A stretch of DNA of 64,000 nucleotides from an uncultured Oleispira sp. Lineage in GTDB: Bacteria > Pseudomonadota > Gammaproteobacteria > Pseudomonadales > Oceanobacteraceae. The notes under the pieces were generated by a model. It was not told the origin of the DNA. It saw only the letters and a program-made list of their open reading frames with translations, and ran no database searches. This document shows positions 53,144 to 62,294 of the stretch, in pieces; position 1 is the stretch's first letter, and the number at the start of each line of letters is the position of its first letter. The position numbers were made by a program, and so were the translations under genes. Location: NCBI GenBank assembly GCA_913061415.1, contig CAJXUD010000009.1:106663-170662 (forward strand). The letters are read 5' to 3'.

Positions 53144-54568
53144 TTGGCCTGGACAACTGCAGAGTTTTGGATCGAAGGATACAAATGGGCTTGGCCTGCG
53201 TTATTCTATGGCTTAGGCTTATTAGCGACCATCGATGCTATTTGGAATGGCCGAACCTCACAAGGCACCCTCGCTTGGGTTACTGTTCTAACCTTTATCC
53301 CCTTTATCGCCCTCCCCCTGTACCTATTCTTTGGTAGCCGAAGATTTCATGGCTACAAAAATGCCCGCAAGGCCAGTAGCAAAGTACTGAAAGAGCTGCA
53401 CTTCGAGCAACGAATGTGCGCCAACGCGTTTATTAACAGTGATAAGTCACCTGCCATCATTCCTTTAGAAGCGTTGTCCAGACTGCCTCAAAGCGAAGAA
53501 AACAATGTGCGATTATTAATTAATGGCGAGCAGACGTTCGCGCACATTTTTAACGCCATTGAATCCGCTAAAGAAACTATCTTAGTACAGTTTTATATCG
53601 TCAATGATGACGAGCTTGGCCGCCGCTTAAAGCAAGCCCTCATCGATAAGGCAGAGCAAGGGGTAAGAGTCTATTTTTTGTACGACGAAATTGGTAGTGT
53701 CGGACTTAGGTACAGATATTTTCAACAAATGAAAAAGTCTGGCATCGAATTTAGCCGCTTCAATCCGCGAAAGTTTAGACGCCGTCTACAACTCAATTTC
53801 CGCAACCACAGAAAGCTGGTAGTGGTGGATAGTAAAACCTGTTTTATTGGTGGCCACAATGTCGGCAATGAATACCTAGGTCGCATTCCTAATGAGGATT
53901 TGTGGCGAGATACCCACTTACAAATTGATGGCCCAGCCACACTAGCAGCGCAGCTGTCGTTTGTTGAAGATTGGTATTGGGCTCAGGATAACGTCATAAA
54001 TTTAAACTGGCAGGTATACCCCACTGAAAGCAATGTTAAAACGCTGATTATTCCAAGTGGCCCAGCAGATGCAACGGAGACCATGAGTTTGAGCTTTGTG
54101 CAGCTAATACTCTCGGCACAAAAGCGCATATGGATTGCGACTCCCTATTTTGTACCTGATTTAAACGTCATGGGCGCATTACAGCTTGCTGCATTAAAAG
54201 GGCTGGATATTCGCATTTTATTACCCGATAAAAGCGATAATTTCATCATTTCTTACGCAACGCGAAACTACGTTAGCCAGTTAAGAAAACTAGGAATTAC
54301 TTTTTTACAATATCAACCAGGATTCTTACATCAAAAAACCCTATTGGTGGATGATCACCTAAGCTACATCGGCAGTGCGAACTTAGACAATCGCTCGTTG
54401 CGCATCAACTTTGAACTCAATGCATTAATTGAAGATAAGGCGTTTGCTAAAGACGTAGAAAGCATGCTTCAGGAAGACTTTAGGGTCAGCATTAACTTCC
54501 CCAAAGAGAGTAATTTTTTTACTACCTTAGCGACAAAAGCGGCCCGTCTATTTTCCCCAATTTTATAA
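53144..54568 (+). CDS. cls: Cardiolipin synthase
   Basis: A 474-aa phospholipase-D-type enzyme condensing phosphatidylglycerol to cardiolipin. Two N-terminal helices (about 12-30 and 45-62) anchor it. Two HKD motifs are present: HRKLVVVDSKTCFIGGHN and HQKTLLVDDHLSYIGSAN. The length and helix order match ClsA. The start is TTG with aggga upstream. It is preceded by a 78-base spacer after folE and could belong to the same transcript. Confidence 0.94.
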   Translation: MAWTTAEFWIEGYKWAWPALFYGLGLLATIDAIWNGRTSQGTLAWVTVLTFIPFIALPLYLFFGSRRFHGYKNARKASSKVLKELHFEQRMCANAFINSDKSPAIIPLEALSRLPQSEENNVRLLINGEQTFAHIFNAIESAKETILVQFYIVNDDELGRRLKQALIDKAEQGVRVYFLYDEIGSVGLRYRYFQQMKKSGIEFSRFNPRKFRRRLQLNFRNHRKLVVVDSKTCFIGGHNVGNEYLGRIPNEDLWRDTHLQIDGPATLAAQLSFVEDWYWAQDNVINLNWQVYPTESNVKTLIIPSGPADATETMSLSFVQLILSAQKRIWIATPYFVPDLNVMGALQLAALKGLDIRILLPDKSDNFIISYATRNYVSQLRKLGITFLQYQPGFLHQKTLLVDDHLSYIGSANLDNRSLRINFELNALIEDKAFAKDVESMLQEDFRVSINFPKESNFFTTLATKAARLFSPIL

Positions 54569-54722
54569 GCTGAAGCATTTACATTCAGAAAAGCCTTTAG
54601 GTTATAAATTGCCAATCTAAAGGTAAGTCCTTGCCTACACTGTCCCACGATAACCTGTTTAAATCGTACTGGCGGCCTATACTCTAGTTATTACTTTAAT
54701 AATAAGAAGGATCGCAATCGCC

Positions 54723-55568
54723 ATGGTTAATCCTCATTCACAAGAAATCAGCGCCAGCATTGATATTCCTGGCCGCAAAATGAATTTTGAGTTCAATTTA
54801 GATGAACTGCCAAAGTATTGGTACAGCAATGACGCCTTTAGATCGACGTTTATGGGCGCACTCTCTTGCCAATTTCCAGAAGGCGAAAAAATGTTTATGG
54901 ACGCCGTTCGCGACCACCAACATAAAATCAAAAACCCTAGATTGCTTGAACAAATTAAAGGCTTTATCAAACAAGAAGCCATGCATGGGCACGAACATTC
55001 ACAATTTAATCGTTTTCTTGATACGGTCGGCTACCCCGCTGAAAAATATGAAGCCTTCCAGAAAAAAGAACGCAAGTGGATGCGTAAATACATTCCTGCA
55101 AAACACATGCTTGCGGTTACCTGTGCCTTAGAGCACTTCACCGCCATCATGGCACACCAAGTACTCACCAACCCAGAAGCCACCGAAGGCATGGATGGAC
55201 AATTCAAAGAACTTTGGAAGTGGCATGCTGCAGAAGAAACCGAACACAAAGCCGTCGCATTTGATGTGTACCAAGAAGCGGTAGGAAGTTATTGGATTCG
55301 CATATCCGCCATGATCACTATTACCATTATGTTTATGATGCGTACTTCGCTATTACAAATGGTCTTTTTATGGAAAGATGGCCAGTTATTTAAACCCAAG
55401 ACATGGCTAAGTGGTTTTAATTTTTACTTCAAAAAACCCGGTATGGTGCCTAATTTATGGCGAGATTATATCGATTATTTTCGTCGTGATTTTCATCCCT
55501 GGGACCATGATAATCGTGAGTCTTTAACGCAATGGTCTGAAGACCACGAGAATTACAAAACGCTTTAA
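54723..55568 (+). CDS. Metal-dependent hydrolase family protein (PF10118)
   Basis: A 281-aa protein of the PF10118 family. The N-terminal KYWYSNDAFRSTFMGALSCQFPEGE and the helix EAMHGHEHSQFN are diagnostic. Histidines and glutamates in HAAEETEHKAVAFDV suggest a ferritin-like di-metal site. A hydrophobic stretch (about 196-218) may associate with the membrane. The substrate is unknown; relatives are annotated as predicted metal-dependent hydrolases. The gene stands alone. Confidence 0.88.
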   Translation: MVNPHSQEISASIDIPGRKMNFEFNLDELPKYWYSNDAFRSTFMGALSCQFPEGEKMFMDAVRDHQHKIKNPRLLEQIKGFIKQEAMHGHEHSQFNRFLDTVGYPAEKYEAFQKKERKWMRKYIPAKHMLAVTCALEHFTAIMAHQVLTNPEATEGMDGQFKELWKWHAAEETEHKAVAFDVYQEAVGSYWIRISAMITITIMFMMRTSLLQMVFLWKDGQLFKPKTWLSGFNFYFKKPGMVPNLWRDYIDYFRRDFHPWDHDNRESLTQWSEDHENYKTL

Positions 55569-55650
55569 GCCTTTTGCTTTAACACGCACTGCTTGAGCCA
55601 ATTATTTACGCTATACTGCGCGCATAATTTTTTACTTGAGCTATACCAAT

Positions 55651-56622
55651 ATGCTTTCTGTCAGCCGTTTATTTCCTATACTCGCAATCATTGTCGCGCT
55701 GTTAGCTTACAACGACCCAGCCCCCCTTATGGGCTGGAAAGACGCGATCATGCCATTACTGGCAGCCATCATGTTTTCAATGGGACTCACTCTGCGGGCC
55801 AGTGATTTCAAACGAGTCTGGCACAATCCACAACCCATCGCGCTGGCCATTATTTTACAGTTTTCTGTAATGCCGATCTCTGCCGTCTTACTCGCTAAAG
55901 CATTTGGTTTATCCGATGAACTAACCCTAGGCATGGTTATTGTAGGTGCTTGCGCAGGTGGAACCGCATCAAACGTTATAACTTTTTTAGCCCGTGGCGA
56001 TGTCGCTTTGTCTGTGAGCATGACACTAGCGTCAACCCTATGGGGCGTTTTCGCGACACCCTGGATCATCAGCCTTACCGCCGGTAAAATTGTTCACATC
56101 GATAGCCTAGCCATCTTGTTCAGTCTCTTTAAACTGGTATTAATTCCTCTTTTAGCAGGCGCTTTAATTACCCACTTCCAGCCGGGCTTTACCAATAAGA
56201 TTAATAAACACCTTGCTGATATTGCTAGCGCACTTATTTTGATCATCATTGCAATCATCGTAGCACTCAATGCCGATGAGATAGGAACATTAGGTTATGG
56301 TGTATTTGCCGCGGTCGCTTTGCATAATATTATTGGTTTAATCAGCGGCTATGCTGCGGGTAAGCTGACCCGACAGACCGAAGTGACCTGCCGTACCTTA
56401 GCCATCGAAATTGGTATGCAGAACTCAGGATTAGGGGTCGCACTAGCGTTGAAGTATTTTGGACCTATTGCGGCTTTACCCGGTGCTATTTTCAGCATCT
56501 GGCATAACATTAGCGGCGCTCTATTAGCGGGCTTATGGCGCTGGCAAACCGACATGAAGATACGTACTGCCGAAAAGCAGCGCAGTCAATCTGCAAAGAT
56601 TTTTGATCCTTCTAAAAACTAG
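55651..56622 (+). CDS. Bile acid:sodium symporter (BASS) family transporter
   Basis: A 323-aa integral membrane protein with about ten helices. DFKRVWHNPQPIALAIILQF, GMVIVGACAGGTASNVITFLARGDVALSV (broken into the family's sodium-site region) and IEIGMQNSGLGVALA are typical of the BASS superfamily. It transports organic anions with sodium; the substrate cannot be told. ATG 55651 is used in place of a TTG five codons upstream. It converges on and overlaps the next gene by 11 bp. Confidence 0.92.
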   Translation: MLSVSRLFPILAIIVALLAYNDPAPLMGWKDAIMPLLAAIMFSMGLTLRASDFKRVWHNPQPIALAIILQFSVMPISAVLLAKAFGLSDELTLGMVIVGACAGGTASNVITFLARGDVALSVSMTLASTLWGVFATPWIISLTAGKIVHIDSLAILFSLFKLVLIPLLAGALITHFQPGFTNKINKHLADIASALILIIIAIIVALNADEIGTLGYGVFAAVALHNIIGLISGYAAGKLTRQTEVTCRTLAIEIGMQNSGLGVALALKYFGPIAALPGAIFSIWHNISGALLAGLWRWQTDMKIRTAEKQRSQSAKIFDPSKN

Positions 56623-57760
56623 GCTTGACCGGCTGAGGTAAAGAAGTCGCTGCTTTTTCTATTGCAGGATCAAATTCATATTTAACGGTAAAGCTCCAAC
56701 GCTCACCTCGCAGCTCAGGTGGGCGAACCACCACTTCAAGCGCCAATTGCAAACGACGGCCGACTTCTTGCGATAAAATCAAAGAAGTATCAGGGGTTTT
56801 ATTGACGACATTCAGCAATTTAGCATCACTGTCTGTGGCAAACGACAACTCCACAGGGCCGGCATAAGAGAATTGCTTCGCCCAAGGCGGATACACAATA
56901 CTCTCGTTGATTTTATCCTGTAACAGCCAAAGATACAGTTCTTGATAATAATCCTGCATCGCAAGATCTTGCTGCAATGAGAGCTCTTTAGGTTCACTTG
57001 CCAACTGCTGCTTTTTAATCCGCTCTTCTTGTTTTTGCGCTGCCAATATACGCGCCTGCCTATCTGCTTCTACTTGCTCTTTCTTTCTAAGCTCATCAGC
57101 GATCAATTGGTCTTTCAACCTTTGAGCGGCTTGTTTTTGCTCTTCAGTAATAAACCAAGTCGCCACTTGTGCAATTCTTTTCTCACTAACGGGCTGATCT
57201 AACTGAGCTAATAACTCCGGATCTGGAGCCACAACACCTTCGATTTGATCTCTAAATATACGATCTGGCGGATACTTACCGATCCACGTATTGACGAGGT
57301 GTTGAAATAGTTTGGGGCTATTTGTGGTAATAATATGATGGGAGTTAAAATAGATATTGGTACCGAGAGAAGCTGTATATTCAATTACGATCTCATCGCC
57401 CAAGCGTAAACTGCCCGCGGGGAACTCAGTAAAAATGGCAATCGCTCGTGTTAATTGCAACTCATCATCGGCAGTATTATTGATCGCAATATTATCTTGC
57501 CATTGCGCTTTCCACTTGCGAGAAGACCAACGTTTAGACGTGACCTTAATAACCATCTTTTGATGCTTATTCTGAGCCAACTCCTCAGCCAAGTCTTGAG
57601 TAATGTCATTCACATAAAGGCCAGCAATGTAATAGCTCTTCCCTAAAGCCTGATAATTGGCAATACCTTTTAATTCAAGCGCGAATACATGGCAAGAAAG
57701 CAAACTGATACTAATCGTAAAAACAAGATTATTAATAAAACGCGGAACAGAAAAAAACAC
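56612..57760 (-). CDS. Chalcone-isomerase-like domain fused to a TonB-like C-terminus
   Basis: About 382 aa from a GTG start at 57760, with gggag 8 bases before it; a GTG at 57805 is possible but weakens the signal peptide. After a signal peptide (...LLSCHVFALE), residues of a chalcone-isomerase-like fold follow (YQALGKSYYIAGLYV, KVTSKRWSSRKWKAQW). A charged coiled coil (about 205-260: RLKDQLIADELRKKEQ) comes next. The end (YLWLLQDKINESIVYPPWA, then GPVELSFATDSDAKLLNV) has the TonB/TolA C-terminal pattern. This suggests an envelope-spanning or outer-membrane-contacting protein. The combination is unusual, and its function is not known. Confidence 0.8.
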   Translation of the reverse strand: MFFSVPRFINNLVFTISISLLSCHVFALELKGIANYQALGKSYYIAGLYVNDITQDLAEELAQNKHQKMVIKVTSKRWSSRKWKAQWQDNIAINNTADDELQLTRAIAIFTEFPAGSLRLGDEIVIEYTASLGTNIYFNSHHIITTNSPKLFQHLVNTWIGKYPPDRIFRDQIEGVVAPDPELLAQLDQPVSEKRIAQVATWFITEEQKQAAQRLKDQLIADELRKKEQVEADRQARILAAQKQEERIKKQQLASEPKELSLQQDLAMQDYYQELYLWLLQDKINESIVYPPWAKQFSYAGPVELSFATDSDAKLLNVVNKTPDTSLILSQEVGRRLQLALEVVVRPPELRGERWSFTVKYEFDPAIEKAATSLPQPVKPSF

Positions 57761-58095
57761 TGGTTTAACTCCCTGATAAAACCGGTGGCAATAAAAAAAG
57801 ATCACATAACGACCTTATTTCTAAAACGACTAAATGATTACTGATTGAAAAGCCTAACGGTCTATTCAACATCCATCGAATTGGCCACTATTTAAGCTTT
57901 GAGTTTTTTTATTTATTTTACATTATCAAGTAAATGACAAATATAGCAAAGTGTACGTCAAAATGCGCTATCTGAAATAACGAGTATTAAGAAAATCTTA
58001 TTAATTATTTGAAGCTATTTAGGAGGTTTAACGCTGACGGTATGAATTTTAAAATGAAGCTGTATGAGTGAAGATCTTAGAGATTGAGACTTAAG
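57761..58095. other. 335-base spacer before tRNA-Ser
   Basis: AT-rich, no gene recognised. It must contain the promoter of the minus-strand fusion protein and the 3' flank of tRNA-Ser. I see no hairpin with a T tract. Confidence 0.5.
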
Positions 58096-58183
58096 TGGCG
58101 GTGAGGGAGAGATTCGAACTCTCGAACGGTTACCCGTTACACGCTTTCCAGGCGTGCGCCTTCGGCCACTCGGCCACCTCACC
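58096..58183 (-). tRNA. tRNA-Ser (anticodon GGA)
   Basis: An 88-base class II tRNA on the minus strand with encoded CCA. The acceptor GGTGAGG pairs with CCTCACC. The anticodon loop CTGGAAA gives GGA, read within the stem ACACG/CGTGT-like arms. A long variable arm and the T-loop GTTCGAATC follow. Size and variable arm are those of serine tRNAs. Confidence 0.97.
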
Positions 58184-58368
58184 TAACTCTAGCGAACAAT
58201 CCGATGTCATAGCTAGCTGCATCAACTGCATAGGCGCGTACTATACGTAGTCGACTGTTTAGCGTCAAGCCCGCAGTGTTGTTTTTATATAAACTTTTGT
58301 TTTTAAACGAGTTTTATTAACAGCGTCCATTTATTAACCCCACCTATCAGCAAGTTCATTTAGCCGCT

Positions 58369-58935
58369 TTATGCATTAAGCGGCCACTCTTGAACATAAT
58401 CTTCTAGCGCTAATACCGGAGGTTTCTTTAATTTACAGTTCACATGTCCTAAGTAGATGAAGCCAAGAATCTCTTCACTTTCCTTCAATCCAAGCGCTCC
58501 CCTGACATGCTCATCGTTAACGATCTCGCCTGTGCGCCATATAGCACCTAACCCCATCGCATAGGCCGCGATTAATATATTCTGAATACCGGCACCCACC
58601 GCCAAGCGCTGTTCTACCGCAGGAACTTTCGCATGCTCTTGAATATTCGCAATCGCCACGATCATTAAAGGCGCACGTTGCGGTTTTTTGCGCAACTTGG
58701 CAATTTTATCTTCGGCTAAGTCAGTATTCTTTTTTAAAGCCGCTTCAACAAACACATCCCCTAGCGTTGATAAGCCTTCTCCACGAATCGTTAGGTAGCG
58801 CCACGGTCTCATCCAAGCATGGTCGGGGGCTCTAAAAGCAGCCGTATACAATTGTTCTAATTGCTGCTGACTAGGTCCTGGCCCCGTCAATTGAGCAACC
58901 GATACTCGCTCGGTGAGCGCCGTAATAGCATCCAT
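58369..58935 (-). CDS. YdjA-like nitroreductase
   Basis: A 188-aa FMN-dependent nitroreductase-fold protein. APDHAWMRPWRYLTIRGEG, RAPLMIVAIANIQEHAKVP, AVGAGIQNILIAAYAMGLGAIWRTG and LGFIYLGH are the conserved blocks of the small YdjA group. This group acts as a dimer with unknown natural substrate. It has the minimal length of the group. No partner gene is adjacent; the cyclase gene is divergent. Confidence 0.92.
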   Translation of the reverse strand: MDAITALTERVSVAQLTGPGPSQQQLEQLYTAAFRAPDHAWMRPWRYLTIRGEGLSTLGDVFVEAALKKNTDLAEDKIAKLRKKPQRAPLMIVAIANIQEHAKVPAVEQRLAVGAGIQNILIAAYAMGLGAIWRTGEIVNDEHVRGALGLKESEEILGFIYLGHVNCKLKKPPVLALEDYVQEWPLNA

Positions 58936-59090
58936 AGGGTCTAATTCTTTTGTCTGATTTAAAGTTAAAATGATCTCACTCGTATTCTAAGCACACTTAA
59001 TACTCAAAGCACGCAAAAACTCGCTATCTGAGCTTGCCTATTGCTATCGAATAAGTCTAAATAGACATTAAATACTTTGATGTAGCCGTT

Positions 59091-60479
59091 ATGAGTCAAG
59101 ATAAAACCATTTCCGATTTCAGTGAAACCAGCATGCCAATGCAGGATTATATCGCGCGCGTATTAGGCTATGCCGCCGCGGGAATAACCTTAATGATAGG
59201 CACTTTTACCGGTTATTTCTCGGGTAATATTCTTTTAATATCACTTTTCGCACTGACCTACCCTCACCTACTTCAATACCTAACTCGCTCATTCAGAGCC
59301 CGCCACCCTTATGGTACACGCCAGATCCTGATTCATGGCGATGCTATTTTATGTGGCCTTATGCTTGCACTCATTGGTTTTCCACTTGAGCTGACGGTTT
59401 TATTCTTAATAATGATAAATACCAGCTTTATTGTTGTAGGCAGTGTCACCGCGTGGACATTTTGTGTTATCTCACTTTTCATCGGCGCCGCCATTGGTGT
59501 CATTGGCTTTGGATTTACACGCGCCACAGAGCTTCCAACCGCTGTATTTATGGCTGCTTCTCTAGGTGTCGGTATGCATTTAGCGATCACCGCTTTTAAC
59601 TCCCACCGACAAGCCCGTGATTTAATGCGCCTTAAGCGTAAGTATCAGGGTCAAGTAGAAAGATTTCAGCAGCTTTCTCATAAAGTATCAAAATACATTT
59701 CTCCTCAAATCTGGGAATCGATTTTCTCGGGCTCAAAAGAAGTCCGCTTAGAGACACAGCGTAAAAAACTGATCGTTTTCTTTTCTGATATTGTTGGATT
59801 TACGGCACTTTCTGAGCAAATGGAAGCTGAAAGTCTAACGGATGTTCTTAACACCTATTTAACTGAGATGTCGAAAGTTGCGCTAAAACACGGCGGCACC
59901 ATCGATAAGTTTATTGGTGATAGCGTCATGGTTTTCTTTGGCGACCCTAAGTCAAACGGCACCAAGCGCGATGCCCTAGCCTGCCTAGCCATGGCGATTG
60001 ATATGCGTAGACACATGCAAATTTTGCGTAAGAAATGGGTAGAGCAAGGCATTAAAGTGCCTTTGCAGATTCGCATGGGGATTAATACCGGCTACTGCAC
60101 AGTGGGTAACTTCGGCACCGAAAGCCGTATGGATTACACGATAATCGGCCAAGAAGTAAACCTTGCTAGCCGCTTAGAAAGTAGCGCTGAAGCCGGTGAG
60201 ATTTTGATCTCGGCAGAGACCTACAACTTAGTGAAAGACAAAATCATGTGCCGCTTAAAAGGCGATGTCGAAATGAAAGGCTTCTCTCAGCCAATTGCCA
60301 CTTATCAAGTGATCGACTTCCGCCGTGATTTGGGCTCAGACCCTAGCTTTATTGAACACGACTCGGAAGGTTTCTCGCTGTACCTAGATACTCAAAAAGT
60401 GAAAAGCTACGATAAGGCTCGCATCGCCGATGCACTTGAAAGTGCCGCGAAGAAAATTCGTAATAAGATTATTGTTTAG
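59091..60479 (+). CDS. Membrane class III adenylate/guanylate cyclase
   Basis: A 462-aa protein with five to six N-terminal helices (about 25-180) and a cytoplasmic class III cyclase domain (about 225-405). Metal-binding aspartates lie in VFFSDIVGFTALSE and IGDSVMVFFGDP. The base-recognition and transition-state regions include GINTGYCTVGNFGTESRMDYTIIG and EVNLASRLES. The K-x-x-D-type pattern favours cAMP. The membrane part looks like a MASE-type sensor. It converges on queF and shares its terminator. Confidence 0.92.
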   Translation: MSQDKTISDFSETSMPMQDYIARVLGYAAAGITLMIGTFTGYFSGNILLISLFALTYPHLLQYLTRSFRARHPYGTRQILIHGDAILCGLMLALIGFPLELTVLFLIMINTSFIVVGSVTAWTFCVISLFIGAAIGVIGFGFTRATELPTAVFMAASLGVGMHLAITAFNSHRQARDLMRLKRKYQGQVERFQQLSHKVSKYISPQIWESIFSGSKEVRLETQRKKLIVFFSDIVGFTALSEQMEAESLTDVLNTYLTEMSKVALKHGGTIDKFIGDSVMVFFGDPKSNGTKRDALACLAMAIDMRRHMQILRKKWVEQGIKVPLQIRMGINTGYCTVGNFGTESRMDYTIIGQEVNLASRLESSAEAGEILISAETYNLVKDKIMCRLKGDVEMKGFSQPIATYQVIDFRRDLGSDPSFIEHDSEGFSLYLDTQKVKSYDKARIADALESAAKKIRNKIIV

Positions 60480-60516
60480 AACCGTCTACTCAGTCTTCTA
60501 ATTTTTAGCAATATAA

Positions 60517-60552
60517 ACAAAAAAGCCTAATAGAAATATTAGGCTTTTTTTT
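60517..60552. terminator. Bidirectional terminator between cyclase and queF
   Basis: Perfect 10-bp stem aagcctaata (60523-60532) / tattaggctt (60537-60546) with loop gaaa, A-rich on the left and a run of eight T on the right (60545-60552). It works in both directions. Confidence 0.93.
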
Positions 60553-60577
60553 GCTATTTGGCTTACTGATCTCAGCG

Positions 60578-61411
60578 CTACTGTCGAATCGTTCTAAAGT
60601 TGACCGCTTGCTTACTCTCCTCAGAACTCCGCATAGGATTAATATCCAAGCCTCCACGTCGTACATAGCGAGCATACACCGTCAATGACTCTGGCTTACA
60701 ACGAGTCCATATATCCCAAAAGGTACGCTCTACGCACTGTTCATGAAAGTCTTGGTGCGTACGTAATGAAACGATGTAGGTTAATAATGATTTCTCATCG
60801 ATATGCTGGCCTTTGTATTCTATAAAGATAGAACCCCAATCAGGCTGCCCAGTCACAGGACAATTTGATTTTAATAAATGACTAACCAGCGTCCCCTCGA
60901 ACAAACCAGCCTCATCCCCCTCTGCCAGGGTTAATACCTCAGGATCTAACTCATACTTATCCATTGAAATATCAAGATCATCAATACAAACGGATTTTGG
61001 CTCGGCCGCAAACTGATGCTGCAGCGATAAGATGCTAACCGTAACAGAGCCGCCAGCCGCCGCTGATAAGTCTTTTGCCATACGTTGTTCAACCATTGAT
61101 TTATTGGCGAACTTGGTTTGATTATAAGAGTTCAAATACAATTTGAAGGATTTTGACTCAATCAAAAAAGGACTCGTCGCAGGCAAACGGAATTCAGCCA
61201 TAGCCACCTGTGGAATGCCCTTTTCATTCAACCAAGAAACCTCATAACCGTTCCAGACATCTTCGCCAAAGAACGGCAACGTTTCACGCTCTATACCAAC
61301 AGACTTCCAGCTCTCTGCACGGGATATAGGGAACAATAATGTCGGGTCATAACGATCGATATAAGCCGAATTTTTACCAAGTGGATTATTTGCACTGTGT
61401 ACCGATGCCAT
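60578..61411 (-). CDS. queF: NADPH-dependent 7-cyano-7-deazaguanine reductase QueF
   Basis: A 277-aa enzyme reducing preQ0 to preQ1 in queuosine synthesis. It is the long, two-domain (bimodular) type. The catalytic cysteine lies in SNCPVTGQPDWGS, and the NADPH/substrate glutamate region is EYKGQHIDEKSLLTYIVSLR followed by HQDFHEQCVERTF. ATG 61411 has aggtagag just upstream. An in-frame ATG at 61465 lies in an 18-bp tandem repeat and would add a non-conserved tail. It converges on the cyclase gene. Confidence 0.96.
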   Translation of the reverse strand: MASVHSANNPLGKNSAYIDRYDPTLLFPISRAESWKSVGIERETLPFFGEDVWNGYEVSWLNEKGIPQVAMAEFRLPATSPFLIESKSFKLYLNSYNQTKFANKSMVEQRMAKDLSAAAGGSVTVSILSLQHQFAAEPKSVCIDDLDISMDKYELDPEVLTLAEGDEAGLFEGTLVSHLLKSNCPVTGQPDWGSIFIEYKGQHIDEKSLLTYIVSLRTHQDFHEQCVERTFWDIWTRCKPESLTVYARYVRRGGLDINPMRSSEESKQAVNFRTIRQ

Positions 61412-61429
61412 AACTCTACCTACATTCCT

Positions 61430-61465
61430 GTTTCTTAAATAATACAAGTTTCTTAAATAATACAA
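61430..61465. repeat. Exact 18-bp tandem duplication upstream of queF
   Basis: gtttcttaaataatacaa occurs twice, at 61430-61447 and 61448-61465, filling the spacer between queF and the ABC permease stop. Confidence 0.93.
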
Positions 61466-61471
61466 TAACGA

Positions 61472-62293
61472 CTAGCTGCGCATGCCTGTGCCACGCTTAA
61501 GCAGCCAAATACTGATACTCGACAGCAATACAATGAATGCGATTAACATAGCAATCGCTGTACTTACATTCACATCTGAGATACCCAATATTCCATAGCG
61601 AAAACTATTCACCATGTACAAGATAGGGTTCAGCTTAGAAACGTCTTGCCAAAATTCAGGTAATAACGAAATCGAATAAAATACGCCGCCTAAGTAGGTT
61701 AATGGCGTGATAATAAACGTCGGGATAATGGTAATATCATCAAACTTAGAGGCGAAGATGGCGTTAATAAATCCACCCAAAGCGAACAAGATTGCCGACA
61801 ATATGGTCACCACAATCACCACAGGTAAACTATGTAGGTGTAAATCGGTGAAATACAGCGATAGTAGTGTAACGATGATGCCAACCATAACCCCTCGCGC
61901 AACACCGCCCATCACATAGCCCGCTAAAATAACCGAAGGATAAACCGGAGAAACCATCAACTCTTCTATCGAACGCTGAAACTTATTACCAAAGAAAGAG
62001 GAAGCAACATTGCCATAAGCATTGGTAATGACACTCATCATAATCAAGCCCGGCACAATAAACGACATGTAATCAACGCCATCCATCTTGCCAATTCTTG
62101 AGCCAATAAGATTGCCAAAAATAATAAAATATAAGGTCATGGTAATGGCCGGCGGCAACAAGGTCTGCTGCCAAATACGCATAAATCGACGTACTTCTTT
62201 AATCACAATCGTGCTGAAGGCAACCCACTGTATGGAAAAAACACTACTTTCAATACGCGCTTCTTTCTGCGCTGCTTGTATATCTTGCTTCAT
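61472..62293 (-). CDS. ABC-2 type transporter permease (YadH-like)
   Basis: About 273 aa from ATG 62293, directly after the ATPase stop, with ggagg 6-7 bases before it. Six hydrophobic helices follow a cytoplasmic start. FIVPGLIMMSVITNAYGNVASSFFG and PTFIITPLTYLGGVFYSI are typical ABC-2 permease segments, and FQRSIEELMVSPVYPS contains the conserved coupling helix. It pairs with the ATPase upstream to export an unknown substrate, possibly a lipid, polysaccharide or drug. The YadG/YadH pair of E. coli is the closest recognised arrangement. Confidence 0.93.
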   Translation of the reverse strand: MKQDIQAAQKEARIESSVFSIQWVAFSTIVIKEVRRFMRIWQQTLLPPAITMTLYFIIFGNLIGSRIGKMDGVDYMSFIVPGLIMMSVITNAYGNVASSFFGNKFQRSIEELMVSPVYPSVILAGYVMGGVARGVMVGIIVTLLSLYFTDLHLHSLPVVIVVTILSAILFALGGFINAIFASKFDDITIIPTFIITPLTYLGGVFYSISLLPEFWQDVSKLNPILYMVNSFRYGILGISDVNVSTAIAMLIAFIVLLSSISIWLLKRGTGMRS

Positions 62294-62294
62294 A

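Noticed and set aside
61412..61465. Longer QueF starting at 61465
   Set aside because: The extra residues are translated from an 18-bp tandem duplication, and the ATG at 61411 has the good ribosome binding site.
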